DNA of 64,000 nucleotides, taken from assembly GCA_036971475.1 (NCBI GenBank), contig JBAIZL010000425.1, positions 3,991,001 to 4,055,000 on the forward strand, given 5' to 3'. The notes beneath the pieces were generated by a model, which was not told where the DNA came from, did not search any database, and saw nothing but the letters and a program-made list of their open reading frames with translations. This DNA comes from Prosapia bicincta (lineage: Eukaryota; Arthropoda; Insecta; Hemiptera; Cercopidae). Both the position numbers and the translations under genes were made by a program. Below are positions 23,176 to 32,589 of the stretch, in pieces. Every line of letters begins with the position of its first letter. Positions within the stretch are counted from its first letter, which is position 1.

Positions 23176-26100
23176 ATGGCCGTGTATATTTTTTCTAATG
23201 TGCAAACCTATGTAAAGAAATTCCGTTTATACGGGAATAAAATTGTTTTTAAATTCAATACACCCCCTGAAGGTGTAGGAGAGATTGAATGGGTTAGACA
23301 GGGACTTCAAGAGTTGGTTGAATCTGTGACTAGGGGTACAACAGACGAAGATCGACTTGGTTTTACTATGACTAGCATAAACTTTAAGAATCGTACACCT
23401 GGGTACGTAGCCTTCAGACCTGCTTCGGAAATAACGTCAGACACGCTTTGGAGCGTTTTTGGCGGAATAGTCCAGAGTAACGCTGAGGGATTTATGTCAG
23501 GTGATACCTTCCAGGTATCGTGTACCAAGGTTAGAGTACCTGTAGGCCGGGGTCGACGTAGGCGTGGGATTTACAATAACTTTGACGAAGAGTGTCACAG
23601 CAGAACGGGAATCGTTGTAATTAAAAATAAAGATGCTTTGTGTTTGCCTTGTGCTCTTGTGGTTGGCATTGCTCGGGCGCAAAATGACAAAGAATATAAA
23701 GCTATAATACAGAACAAAGGTAAACGTCAGACCGTTAGGGCACAGCAACTAATGGCTGACGCTAATGTAGAAATTACCGAGTCAGGTGCCGGTGTGAATG
23801 AGTTACAAGCGTTTCAAAATCATTTGACAGAATATAAAATCACGGTGTACAGTTACGGTAGTAGAGGTAGGCATGTGTTATTTGAAGGTAATGTGAACAA
23901 TCCCAAGTATAAAATAAATTTGCTATTTCACAAGTCCCATTTTAATGTGATTACCAGTTTAACTGGCGCGTTTGCGTGTCAATTCTACTGTGAAGCATGT
24001 CGAACACCATACAACACTTTAGGCAAACACAGATGTTCAGCTATCTGTTATTCTTGTAAACGGTCTCCGCCGTGTGTGCTAGACGACAACGGAGGTATTC
24101 AATGCGGTGACTGTAACCGTCACTTTATGAACCAGCAATGTTACAACACACATTCCGTAAGCGTTTGCAAGTATATTAGAAAATGTTTAATGTGTGAGAA
24201 GGTAATATTTACTCTAGATCGTAAAACCACACATCAGTGTGGAGAGGTTTATTGTAAAATGTGCTTAGAGTACAAACCGGCTAACCATCGGTGTTACATG
24301 AAAATCAATACACAAAAGCCTCCAGTTAAAGATTTCATGTTTCTATTTTTCGACCTGGAAACGCGTCAAGACGAAGTCCTTGATAGCACTCACGTGCACA
24401 GGGTAAACTTATGCATTTCTCAACAGTACTGTTGGAAATGCGTAAATGGCGAACGTTGCCGTAATTGTACGCCACGAACTCGTGTTTTTAAAGAGAGTCC
24501 AGTTGAAGGGTTCATGGCCTACATAATGGATGCGCGTAAAACGTTTAAAAAGGTGTGCGTTATCGCTCATAATGGACAGGCATTTGATTTCCAATTCCTT
24601 TTGAAATACGTTCTGGAAGAAACTCAGTTTACACCTGAATTGATAATGCGTGGAACTAGGATTATAAAGATGGAGATCGATAACATAAAGTTTATTGATT
24701 CTCTAAACTATATGCCAATGGCATTGTCTAAACTCCCTGAAGCGTTCGACCTACCTCCCGAAAAAAAGAAGGGTTACTTTCCCCACCTTTTCAACACAGT
24801 GGCCAATGAAAATTATGTAGGTCCTATTCCAGCAAAGGAATACTACTGTCCTGACTCAATGTTCGAAAAGAACAATACAAAATTCTTACAGTGGTACGAT
24901 GAACAGGTCTCCAACGGTTATGTATTCAATTTTCAAAGGGAAATATTCGAATATTGCCTCTCTGATGTTGATATATTAGCTCAAGCCTGTATAAAGTTTC
25001 GTGCTTCGTTCTTGCAGGAATGCAATGTAGATCCGTTTCTCGAGGCCGTCACTATTGCTAGCGCGTGTAGCCTAGCGTTCAGAAGAAATTTTCTCAAGCC
25101 AAACACAATAGGCATACTGCCAAAGAATGGATACAGACTCGTCGATAAGCAGTCCACCATTGCTCTACAGTGGCTCGCATGGATCGAAGACCAGAAAGGC
25201 TATCGACTGGAGCATGCTGGTAGAGGTCGTGAAATTAAAGTAGATGGTATAAAGGTCGACGGACTATGTGACCAAACGAAGACCGTATATGAATTTCACG
25301 GCTGTTACTGGCACGGATGTCCAAACTGTTACACATTTGGGCGTGATTCACCTCTAATCGACGACCCGTCAGACACTCATAGTGCTCGACTGACCAGGAC
25401 TAAAGCTAAGACGGCTAAGTTGTCCCGTCATTATAATGTTGTCGAGTTGTGGGAGTGTGAATTTTATAGGATGAAAAAAATAAACAAAAGGATGGCATAC
25501 CTTGATTCCCACCCTCTAATACATCTCACACCACTAAACCCTCGAGATGCGTTTTTCGGCGGTCGTACGGGGAATGTAAAATCGTACCATATGTGTCAGG
25601 AGAACGAGAAGATTCGGTACATTGATGTTTGTTCCTTGTACCCCTGGGTGTGTAAGTACCGAGAATATCCGATAGGACATCCGCAAATACACGTCGGTAA
25701 TAATGAGTGTAGAGCCGCAGGAATGTCTGCTGACGGCCTCCTGAAATGTACAGTCCTACCTCCTCGGGATTTGTATCATCCAGTGCTGCCGGTCAGGATG
25801 AACGATAAATTGATGTTCATCCTATGCCGTACATGTGGTGAGAACCTTATACCTGGAGACTGTACTCACTCTCTTGACGAACGGACGTTGACAGGAACAT
25901 GGACTATGGACGAGATACGCAAAGCTGTGCAGAAAGGTTACGTGATATTGGAAATGTATGAGCTCTGGCAATACGAAATGGCTTCATTTGACAAAGGGAA
26001 CGGACTGTTTACCGACTATATTAATAAATTTTTAAAAATAAAGCAGGAGGCTTCAGGTTACCCAGAGTGGTGTCGTACTGAACAAGACAAAATAGACTAT

Positions 26101-26928
26101 GTCCAAAGCTATTTCGACAACGAGGGGGTTAGACTTGACCCGATGAAAATTGAAAAAAATCCTGGTGCCAGGTCGTTGGCTAAATTAATGTTAAACTCCT
26201 TTTGGGGTAAGTTTGGACAACGTGAAAACCAGCCAAAGACTACAATAGTAAGAGAGCCGAATGAACTGTTCAACTTGTTAACGTCACCGTCAATTGATGT
26301 AAACAATATACAAGAGGTTAACGAGGACGTTGTCGTAGTGAACTGGTGCTACACCGACAACACCTGTGATGTACTACCAACAGTAAATGTCGTTCTCGCT
26401 GCATTTACTACAGCCCATGCTCGTCTTAAGCTCTATGAGTATTTGGACGTGTTGGGATCACAGGTCCTCTATTACGACACAGATAGTGTAATTTATCTCC
26501 ACAAAGACGGTACGCACGATGTATCGACAGGAGACTACTTGGGACAGATGACAGACGAACTGGTAGACTATGGTCCTTCTGCATATATAACAGAATTTGT
26601 TTCGGGAGGTCCGAAAACGTACGGTTACAAGGTAATGTGTCCGGAAAATGACAAAACCGTTACAGTTTGCAAAATTAAAGGACTGACTTTAAATCTCCGC
26701 ACCTCAGGTTATTTAAATTTCGATTCTTTAAAGAAACTAGTATTGAATGAACAAACAGAGGAGGATAGCATAATGGTCGATGAATCGCGTATACGTCGCA
26801 GAAAGGATCATGGTGTTGTTACTGTGTGTGAAACAAAAATGTTCAGAGCCACAGGTGCGAAAAGAAAACGTAACGGGGATTTTGATACGCTACCTTATGG
26901 GTACTGTAAAGTTCCACGCCTAGAATGA
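23176..26928 (+). CDS. polB: Protein-primed family B DNA polymerase
   Basis: This 1250-residue protein is the Maverick replicase, expected to copy the linear element from a terminal-protein primer. The 3'-5' exonuclease motifs are FFDLE (D393, E395), HNGQAFD (N466-D471) and YCLSDVDIL (D597). The polymerase motifs are DVCSLYP (817-823, motif A), KLMLNSFWGKFG (K1003-G1011, motif B) and YYDTDSVIYL (D1101, D1103, motif C). The catalytic residues I can place are all present. Residues 275-400 are a Cys/His-rich block with many CxxC pairs, probably zinc-binding. The N-terminal 270 residues are typical of Maverick polymerases, with a likely cysteine-protease-like or priming-related role that I cannot confirm. 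The ATG at 23176 is the first after the leader. It faces the minus-strand small gene across a shared upstream region. Confidence 0.97.
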   Translation: MAVYIFSNVQTYVKKFRLYGNKIVFKFNTPPEGVGEIEWVRQGLQELVESVTRGTTDEDRLGFTMTSINFKNRTPGYVAFRPASEITSDTLWSVFGGIVQSNAEGFMSGDTFQVSCTKVRVPVGRGRRRRGIYNNFDEECHSRTGIVVIKNKDALCLPCALVVGIARAQNDKEYKAIIQNKGKRQTVRAQQLMADANVEITESGAGVNELQAFQNHLTEYKITVYSYGSRGRHVLFEGNVNNPKYKINLLFHKSHFNVITSLTGAFACQFYCEACRTPYNTLGKHRCSAICYSCKRSPPCVLDDNGGIQCGDCNRHFMNQQCYNTHSVSVCKYIRKCLMCEKVIFTLDRKTTHQCGEVYCKMCLEYKPANHRCYMKINTQKPPVKDFMFLFFDLETRQDEVLDSTHVHRVNLCISQQYCWKCVNGERCRNCTPRTRVFKESPVEGFMAYIMDARKTFKKVCVIAHNGQAFDFQFLLKYVLEETQFTPELIMRGTRIIKMEIDNIKFIDSLNYMPMALSKLPEAFDLPPEKKKGYFPHLFNTVANENYVGPIPAKEYYCPDSMFEKNNTKFLQWYDEQVSNGYVFNFQREIFEYCLSDVDILAQACIKFRASFLQECNVDPFLEAVTIASACSLAFRRNFLKPNTIGILPKNGYRLVDKQSTIALQWLAWIEDQKGYRLEHAGRGREIKVDGIKVDGLCDQTKTVYEFHGCYWHGCPNCYTFGRDSPLIDDPSDTHSARLTRTKAKTAKLSRHYNVVELWECEFYRMKKINKRMAYLDSHPLIHLTPLNPRDAFFGGRTGNVKSYHMCQENEKIRYIDVCSLYPWVCKYREYPIGHPQIHVGNNECRAAGMSADGLLKCTVLPPRDLYHPVLPVRMNDKLMFILCRTCGENLIPGDCTHSLDERTLTGTWTMDEIRKAVQKGYVILEMYELWQYEMASFDKGNGLFTDYINKFLKIKQEASGYPEWCRTEQDKIDYVQSYFDNEGVRLDPMKIEKNPGARSLAKLMLNSFWGKFGQRENQPKTTIVREPNELFNLLTSPSIDVNNIQEVNEDVVVVNWCYTDNTCDVLPTVNVVLAAFTTAHARLKLYEYLDVLGSQVLYYDTDSVIYLHKDGTHDVSTGDYLGQMTDELVDYGPSAYITEFVSGGPKTYGYKVMCPENDKTVTVCKIKGLTLNLRTSGYLNFDSLKKLVLNEQTEEDSIMVDESRIRRRKDHGVVTVCETKMFRATGAKRKRNGDFDTLPYGYCKVPRLE

Positions 26929-26931
26929 TTC

Positions 26932-27302
26932 CCATCATCCTGAACGGTGTTGTGAAATCAAGTCGTTCCATTTTAGTTTTTTGTATGACCTATGCTGTGT
27001 GGAGATCCTAGGCTGAATGAATGGGCCCTCTGTCACGGTCTAATCGCCTATAAGGTTGTGTGAATGGATAAGTGTTGTAGCAACAAAAGAGCATAGCTTC
27101 TGTTTTGACAGATTGTGTGTGTATTGAATAAAATACCTTTTTGCAAAAGGTATAAAATATTTGTTGCACGAGTGTGTGTGTGTGAAACCTAGGTTGAATG
27201 GTCCTCTGTCTCGACTTAATCGTCTATAAGACTGAATGTGTGTGTGGATGGGATTAAAAGTAAAATTGAACGACAAAAACTGATCGCCTGGGAGGATAGG
27301 CC
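26932..27302. other. Intergenic region with a repeated 60-bp block
   Basis: AGATCCTAGGCTGAATGAAT...TAATCGCCTATAAGG (27002-27055) recurs as AAACCTAGGTTGAATGG...TAATCGTCTATAAGA (27185-27235). Each copy holds a TATAAG, so a duplicated promoter for the integrase gene is plausible. AATAAA occurs near 27126 for polymerase mRNA ends. Confidence 0.55.
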
Positions 27303-28367
27303 TTGGAATGCTTCACATTCCCGGGGAAGCTTCCAAAAAACAAGAACGACTTCGGACTGTACCTCTTGGGTGTTGATGGAAACCTAGTCAGTTGGTTTAA
27401 AAGTACCAAAAGTAAAATCAAGGTGGTCAGTTTTGAAATGAACGTTAGACGTGCTATTGCTAACGAGCTTCATAAGCCGGCTCGTAGAAATTTTAAAACA
27501 CGTAGTGTTACTTTGAAAGGTGTAAACGATCTTTATCAAGCGGATTTAGTTGAGATGATTCCCTATGCAAAGGAAAACAAAGGCTATAAGTATATATTGA
27601 CTATGATTAACTGTTTATCAAAATTTGCGTTTGCGGTGCCGATAAAATCTAAAACCGGTTCCGAAGTAGCTTCGGCATTAAAGCCTATACTAGAGAAACA
27701 CAGTATGAAGCATTTTCAGACCGATCAGGGTAAAGAATGGTTTAACAAATCTGTTCAAAACTTATTGAAAACCTATAAAATTAATCACTATCACACTTAC
27801 ACCGAGAAAAAAGCTTCCATCGTAGAAAGGTTAAACAGAACTTTGAAAAGTAAAATGTGGTTAGAATTCACGGCTCGCGGTAGTCATAAATGGACTGATT
27901 TTTTAGATGATATTGTAAAGTCATACAACAAAACCGTACACAGTACTATTGGTATGAAACCGTGTCAGGTGAGAAAAAAACATGAAGCAATGCTGTTGGC
28001 TAGAATAAAAGACAAGGTAAATAGTCGTACTATACCTCAATCGCGATCATTCCAGGTAGACGATAGAGTTAGAATATCCAAATACAAAAAAGTTTTTTCG
28101 AAAGGATTTTATCCAAACTGGACGCAAGAAGTATTTACCGTGTTTGCTGTTGTACCGTCCTCACCTAAAACCTACATTTTACAAGATTCGAGAGGTGAAA
28201 TATTAAAAGGTGGGTTTTATGCTGAAGAATTAAGTCGAACAAATGTTGGCGACGTTTATTTGGTGGAAAAGGTTTTGCGCCGGAAAGGAGATAAGCTTCT
28301 TGTGAAATGGCAAGGTTTCGATAAAAAGCACAACTCTTGGGTAGATAAAAATAAACTTATACTGTGA
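27303..28367 (+). CDS. Maverick retroviral-type integrase with chromodomain
   Basis: This 354-residue frame holds an rve (DDE) integrase core: D81 in YQADLVEM, D141 in FQTDQGKEWF and E175 in KASIVERLNR, with 33 residues between the last two. An SH3-like DNA-binding region follows (FQVDDRVRISKYKKVFSKG). The C-terminus (about 317-354, YLVEKVLRRKGDKLLVKWQG...HNSWV) is a chromodomain that may guide target choice. The start is uncertain: ATG 27303 gives an extra 45 residues, and M46 at 27438 begins the segment usually conserved in this family (ELHKPARRNF). Integrase joins the element ends to host DNA, giving the 6-bp target duplication seen here. No HHCC zinc finger is visible. Confidence 0.95.
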   Translation: MECFTFPGKLPKNKNDFGLYLLGVDGNLVSWFKSTKSKIKVVSFEMNVRRAIANELHKPARRNFKTRSVTLKGVNDLYQADLVEMIPYAKENKGYKYILTMINCLSKFAFAVPIKSKTGSEVASALKPILEKHSMKHFQTDQGKEWFNKSVQNLLKTYKINHYHTYTEKKASIVERLNRTLKSKMWLEFTARGSHKWTDFLDDIVKSYNKTVHSTIGMKPCQVRKKHEAMLLARIKDKVNSRTIPQSRSFQVDDRVRISKYKKVFSKGFYPNWTQEVFTVFAVVPSSPKTYILQDSRGEILKGGFYAEELSRTNVGDVYLVEKVLRRKGDKLLVKWQGFDKKHNSWVDKNKLIL

Positions 28368-28631
28368 AACAATTTACCACATCCGGCAAGCCGCCCATGC
28401 GCATCCGGCCATGTGCAAGCGATGACGTGAATGGAAAAGTACTGGTCGCAATTGCTTTGTCCCAACTGACCTTACACGCATCCGGCCACGAGCATGCGAT
28501 GACGTCAATGGAAAAGTACTAGTTGCAGAGTCAATGTGTCACAATTGCTTTATACTGCAATAGAAAATATGTTTCGAAAATAAATATCAGTTTTTTCACA
28601 CAATTGATTCATTCTGGTTACGTCTTTCGAG
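28368..28631. promoter_or_regulatory. Intergenic repeats with CRE-like sites
   Basis: GCATCCGGCCA...GCGATGACGTGAATGG then AAAAGTACTGG (28400-28447) is repeated at 28479-28525 as GCATCCGGCCA...GCGATGACGTCAATGG then AAAAGTACTAG. The second TGACGTCA is a perfect CREB/ATF site and the first a one-base variant. They lie upstream of the ATPase and the long morphogenesis cluster, so control of late genes is a reasonable guess. Confidence 0.6.
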
Positions 28632-29321
28632 ATGCGTGTAGTGGTTGCTCCATATACGATGCAGCTACATAATTTCGACGCTTATGTAGGTGAAAAGGAG
28701 AAACGAGTTCGACACAGTCCCCTATTGCCCAACACTATTAGAGCAATTGTGTGTGGTCCTTCAAATTGCGGTAAAACAAATGTAATTTTTAATCTTTTGT
28801 TCGAGGCAAACGGGCTGAAGTTCGCCAACATATATATTTTTTCAAAATCACTTCACCAACCGAAATATGAGTTTCTGTCTAAGGTGATGGAAGAATCGGG
28901 TATCGGTTATTTTCCGTACAGTGATAACGACAACATCATCAATCCACATGAAGCGGAACCGAATTCCATTATGATTTTTGACGATATACAGTGTGAAAAA
29001 CATGATAATATACGTAATTACTTCAGTATGGGGAGACATAGCTCAATTGATTCTTTTTATCTCGGTCAAACGTACAGTAGGATTCCCAAACATTTAATCC
29101 GAGACAATACCAATCTGATTGTTGTATTTAAACAGGACGATATGAATTTAAGACACATTCATTCGGATCACGTAGGCACGGACGTGTCGTTTAACACTTT
29201 CAAAAAGCTCTGCGCAACAGCCTGGAAAGAGAAATTCGGTTTTATAGTAATAGATAAAGACAGCGATATAGATCAGGGTCGATACAGAATCGGGTTTGAT
29301 TCCTTCGTAAAAGATTTATAA
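28632..29321 (+). CDS. FtsK/HerA (A32-like) DNA-packaging ATPase
   Basis: A 229-residue P-loop ATPase of the type that packages Maverick and large-virus genomes into capsids. Walker A is GPSNCGKT (42-49); Walker B is IMIFDDIQ (113-120), with the acidic pair D117-D118. A later DNTNLIVVFKQ matches the sensor-like strand of the family. Length is normal. It is the first gene of the dense + strand cluster, and its TAA overlaps the next ATG (TAATG). Confidence 0.95.
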   Translation: MRVVVAPYTMQLHNFDAYVGEKEKRVRHSPLLPNTIRAIVCGPSNCGKTNVIFNLLFEANGLKFANIYIFSKSLHQPKYEFLSKVMEESGIGYFPYSDNDNIINPHEAEPNSIMIFDDIQCEKHDNIRNYFSMGRHSSIDSFYLGQTYSRIPKHLIRDNTNLIVVFKQDDMNLRHIHSDHVGTDVSFNTFKKLCATAWKEKFGFIVIDKDSDIDQGRYRIGFDSFVKDL

Positions 29322-30469
29322 TGCGTATATACACTTATAATGATATTTCGCCATATGCTAATAGCGGCACTACGAAAACACCAAAATCAAATTTATGTTG
29401 TTTCTATTATCCCGATAAGAAGAGGTTTTGCGGAAACTACTGTAGCCGTACGAATAGACATGGACATGTATTTAATAGGCGCTGCTGGAGACATAAGCGG
29501 TTCGGATCGTACAGCAAGAGCTTACCGCCTATAATTCTGTTAATGATCACATCCGCAAATAGAATTTATAATCGAGACATTTGGATTAGGTTCATGCACG
29601 AATGTGATAAAGGAGGTGTACCATTTGAATTGATATTATACAATGAACACATGTTGAAAGGAACTGTTCGCCATCCGCAAAACTTGGTATCCAGATTCCG
29701 ACCGTTTCCTGATTTTTTCAATCGGACTTTGACTCTCAGTCACGGAGGCATAGAGTACACGCAAGTATACCTCGACATGTTACAGTACAGCTGTTCATTG
29801 CCGTACGCGTCCCGTTGTGTAGTAATCACGGAAAGGACAATTCCCATAGTCGGTCCTATAAAGGCGTACAAGCTTATCAGCGGTGTAAAGTGTTGTGTAG
29901 ACATTAGCTACAATGTGAAATATGGTCCTAGACCTTCGTCGCTACCTTTACGCAGTAGAGGTAAATTTTACGAGGCTGTAAATAATAAGGCACAAGGTGT
30001 GTTTACAACCGAATGTCTAAAGGCCGCCCTGCCGACGGTGCCTAATCAGTGTCATCATTTCGGCTTGTCTTTTGACGGATCAAAATATACTGTTGTCGAT
30101 AGTAGGCAGCTTCAAATGTGGTGCACATATACGGGGGCAAATACTGATGAGTTTCTGCTTTTGAATAGTTATCTTCTCGAAAACTCTATACCGACGCTAA
30201 AACGGTACATGCAAGATATGCCCAAAGATGATAATCTAATAGTAGCCGAAATACCGCAATGGCGCGAAAATATAAAACGTACCTTTGTCTTTAGGAGCGC
30301 CGAGAAGGTGGAAAGTATACCATATTTTGACAACAACATGTACAGATACTGCCGAGGTTTATCTTGGAACAATTCGAAATTGATGAAAGCGTCCGCATCG
30401 CAGGTTGTGCAGTACCTATTGCGTGAAAAGCGTTACGCTGTGTTTTTTCGATCTTTGGAACTGTCTTAA
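29321..30469 (+). CDS. GT14-like (core-2/I-branching) glycosyltransferase candidate
   Basis: This 382-residue protein has a basic, Cys-rich start (CCFYYPDKKRFCGNYC). Its middle resembles core-2/I-branching N-acetylglucosaminyltransferases: LLMITSANRIYNRDIWIRF (72-90), then FELILYNEH, then TQVYLDMLQYS and VVITERTIPIVGPIKAYKLI, which corresponds to the family's SE-x2-IPL motif. A later RSRGKFYEAV may match the acceptor-binding segment. There is no obvious signal anchor, unusual for a Golgi enzyme, so cytoplasmic or virion-factory action is possible. It begins on the last base of the ATPase stop codon. Assignment by motif only; a divergent or inactive family member is equally possible. Confidence 0.5.
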   Translation: MRIYTYNDISPYANSGTTKTPKSNLCCFYYPDKKRFCGNYCSRTNRHGHVFNRRCWRHKRFGSYSKSLPPIILLMITSANRIYNRDIWIRFMHECDKGGVPFELILYNEHMLKGTVRHPQNLVSRFRPFPDFFNRTLTLSHGGIEYTQVYLDMLQYSCSLPYASRCVVITERTIPIVGPIKAYKLISGVKCCVDISYNVKYGPRPSSLPLRSRGKFYEAVNNKAQGVFTTECLKAALPTVPNQCHHFGLSFDGSKYTVVDSRQLQMWCTYTGANTDEFLLLNSYLLENSIPTLKRYMQDMPKDDNLIVAEIPQWRENIKRTFVFRSAEKVESIPYFDNNMYRYCRGLSWNNSKLMKASASQVVQYLLREKRYAVFFRSLELS

Positions 30470-30507
30470 AAGCTATTTGATAGTCGAATTACTGTTCATT
30501 TCGCAAT

Positions 30508-31467
30508 ATGACACCAAAGGAGGAGCAAGTTATCTCTGAGATCGCCCGTTTGAGGGAGAACATCAAGAGAAAGTATCTGCAGATAAAGTTCGGCGATGCA
30601 GATGCTGAACGGATTTTGACTAAACAATATAGCCCTATCATTAAGGAAATTTCGAAAATTCGTCGTCCACAGCCGAAAATGGAAATTAAAAAAGAAGAAG
30701 AAATGGATGTAGACATGGAGGATGATGCTTCACAAACCCATGTTCCGAAATTCATCGATACCGAAGTAATAGCTGAATCAACAGACGAGCCTGGACCTTC
30801 AGTTACACCGATGCGCCAAAGTAGTGTTGTTAAAGAGCTACTATCAACACCGGCGGGCCAGGAAGATAGTGTTCGTTATGTCCATACAATGTTCAAACAT
30901 CGTCTACCGCGGACCTACGTGTTGAGAATGATTAAAGACAATAGGAATACAATTGATAACACATACGGTCCTCGAATAACAGGAGACGGTACTGTTATGA
31001 TAGGCGATAAGTATATAAGGTTTGACGACGAAAACGGTGACATCATCATCGACGCGGACACTTACAAGGGAACCGAAGGGCTCTATGAATTGATATTTAT
31101 GCGCAAACCCGATGAAACATTATACACAAAGGCCGACCTGAACACCTATAAACAAATCTGTGAACAAACCAGTGCTCATAGGAAAGGTTATAATCATCTA
31201 TTAGCCATAAACCGTGCTAGTAAATCCGCCAAGTACAAGGCAATTATATCGAGATTATTTCCGCCCACCGGTTTGCATAGCGGTAAAGGTTATGCCTATT
31301 GGGACAACCCTAACGAACTCTGTGATAGGTTACGACTCCTTTTGTCATCTCAAGAGGTAGGCCATACGGGTCATGAGAACGAAATTGCCTCCATTATAGA
31401 AGAGCTGAGGGAAGCGGGTTTTATAAAAGGCAGTGGAAATAGAAAAATTAGGACATTAATAAGATGA
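30508..31467 (+). CDS. DUF8207-type Maverick protein
   Basis: A 319-residue protein found in many Mavericks, function unknown. An N-terminal coiled coil (about 1-45) and an acidic, disordered stretch (60-115) precede a conserved domain: NTYGPRITGDGTVMIGDKYI, then GDIIIDADTYKGTEGLYELI, then YTKADLNTYKQI. These follow the pattern I associate with DUF8207. It sits between the glycosyltransferase-like gene and the fibre-like gene; its last four bases overlap the next start (ATGA). A structural or assembly role is an inference from position only. Confidence 0.7.
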   Translation: MTPKEEQVISEIARLRENIKRKYLQIKFGDADAERILTKQYSPIIKEISKIRRPQPKMEIKKEEEMDVDMEDDASQTHVPKFIDTEVIAESTDEPGPSVTPMRQSSVVKELLSTPAGQEDSVRYVHTMFKHRLPRTYVLRMIKDNRNTIDNTYGPRITGDGTVMIGDKYIRFDDENGDIIIDADTYKGTEGLYELIFMRKPDETLYTKADLNTYKQICEQTSAHRKGYNHLLAINRASKSAKYKAIISRLFPPTGLHSGKGYAYWDNPNELCDRLRLLLSSQEVGHTGHENEIASIIEELREAGFIKGSGNRKIRTLIR

Positions 31468-32525
31468 GCGTCGATAAGTTTGGTCGTTTTTCGGACCAGA
31501 TTAACGCTCCGCACCCCCATCATCATCAGCACGGGATAGGTCTGACTCCCGATGGTAATCATTATGACGCGATAGGTAAGTTATTGCGCAATGTTGGTGA
31601 TCCTATTGAGGACAGCGATGCCGTCAATGCGGGTACGATAGCGAAAAAATGTTTAGGTTTCGACGAGGATAGGAAAAAATACTACACTAAAGGCTTTTCT
31701 GTAGGCGGTCTAGGCCATCCCGTTGAGGACGGCGATGCAGTGTCCAAAACGTATCTCGAACAACACTGTTTGACTCGAATAAAGAATAGATATCATACAA
31801 AAGGCTTGCCTTTGGGAGGTCTCGGAGAGCCGAAAGAAAAAGATGATGCCGTAACGAGAGCCTACTTGGAATCGTTGGTTCCTATTAAACTAGCCGATTG
31901 TTTTTCCTTCGGCGACCAAAGGGTGTGCGGTGTATCGGCGCCTATGAAAGACTCTGACGCTATTAACATGAAGTACGTCAGAGATAATTTCTTATCGAAA
32001 AACGCAGAGGGTAAATTTGACGCTCACGGAGTGGCCATATGTAATGTTAAAGCGCCTTTGTATAAAAATGACGCCGCTACAAAATTATACGTGGACGATA
32101 GGGTGCCTCGAAAAGACAAAACTGTTTGGAGTTTTCAAAATAAGCGGCTCGCTCAGGTCGAAGAACCTTTGTACCAACAAGATGCGGTCACACTGGGTTT
32201 TCTAATGAAAAATACGCTGTTTCTCACCCTACTGCCGATCGGTGAAATGTATAACGCAAACGGAAAATGTATAACTAATGTTCGAGACGGTTTCACCGAT
32301 GTCGACGCTGTTAACGTTCGTCAGCTTCATGAAATTAAATCTTGGATAAAGAAATACAGTCTGCATTCCGAGGAGACGGGCGACTACTACTGGTTAAACT
32401 CTAAGCGCTTATCGGGGATAGCCGATGGTATAGCTGATAACGATGCTGTTTCGCAAAGGCAATTGAATACGGCTATTCAAAGCCTACGAGACACGCTAAT
32501 GCGAGAGAAGCCTGTCGAAAAATAG
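31464..32525 (+). CDS. Fibre-like repeat protein
   Basis: The 353-residue product has about eight degenerate repeats of 40-45 residues, each centred on a G-x2-(P/A)-x4-DA(V/I/A)-x4-(Y/F/Q)(L/V) motif: SDAVNAGTI, GDAVSKTYL, DDAVTRAYL, SDAINMKYV, NDAATKLYV, QDAVTLGFL, VDAVNVRQL and NDAVSQRQL. This repeat resembles trimeric phage tail-fibre and collar shafts and fits a virion spike or fibre. A His-rich patch (PHPHHHQH) sits near the N-terminus. There is no signal peptide. It is translated from an ATGA overlap with the preceding gene. Confidence 0.65.
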   Translation: MSVDKFGRFSDQINAPHPHHHQHGIGLTPDGNHYDAIGKLLRNVGDPIEDSDAVNAGTIAKKCLGFDEDRKKYYTKGFSVGGLGHPVEDGDAVSKTYLEQHCLTRIKNRYHTKGLPLGGLGEPKEKDDAVTRAYLESLVPIKLADCFSFGDQRVCGVSAPMKDSDAINMKYVRDNFLSKNAEGKFDAHGVAICNVKAPLYKNDAATKLYVDDRVPRKDKTVWSFQNKRLAQVEEPLYQQDAVTLGFLMKNTLFLTLLPIGEMYNANGKCITNVRDGFTDVDAVNVRQLHEIKSWIKKYSLHSEETGDYYWLNSKRLSGIADGIADNDAVSQRQLNTAIQSLRDTLMREKPVEK

Positions 32526-32589
32526 ATCGACAAGGTCAATACACGAAAATAAATACGGGAACACTTTAAACATAATATCAGTCGTTGAA

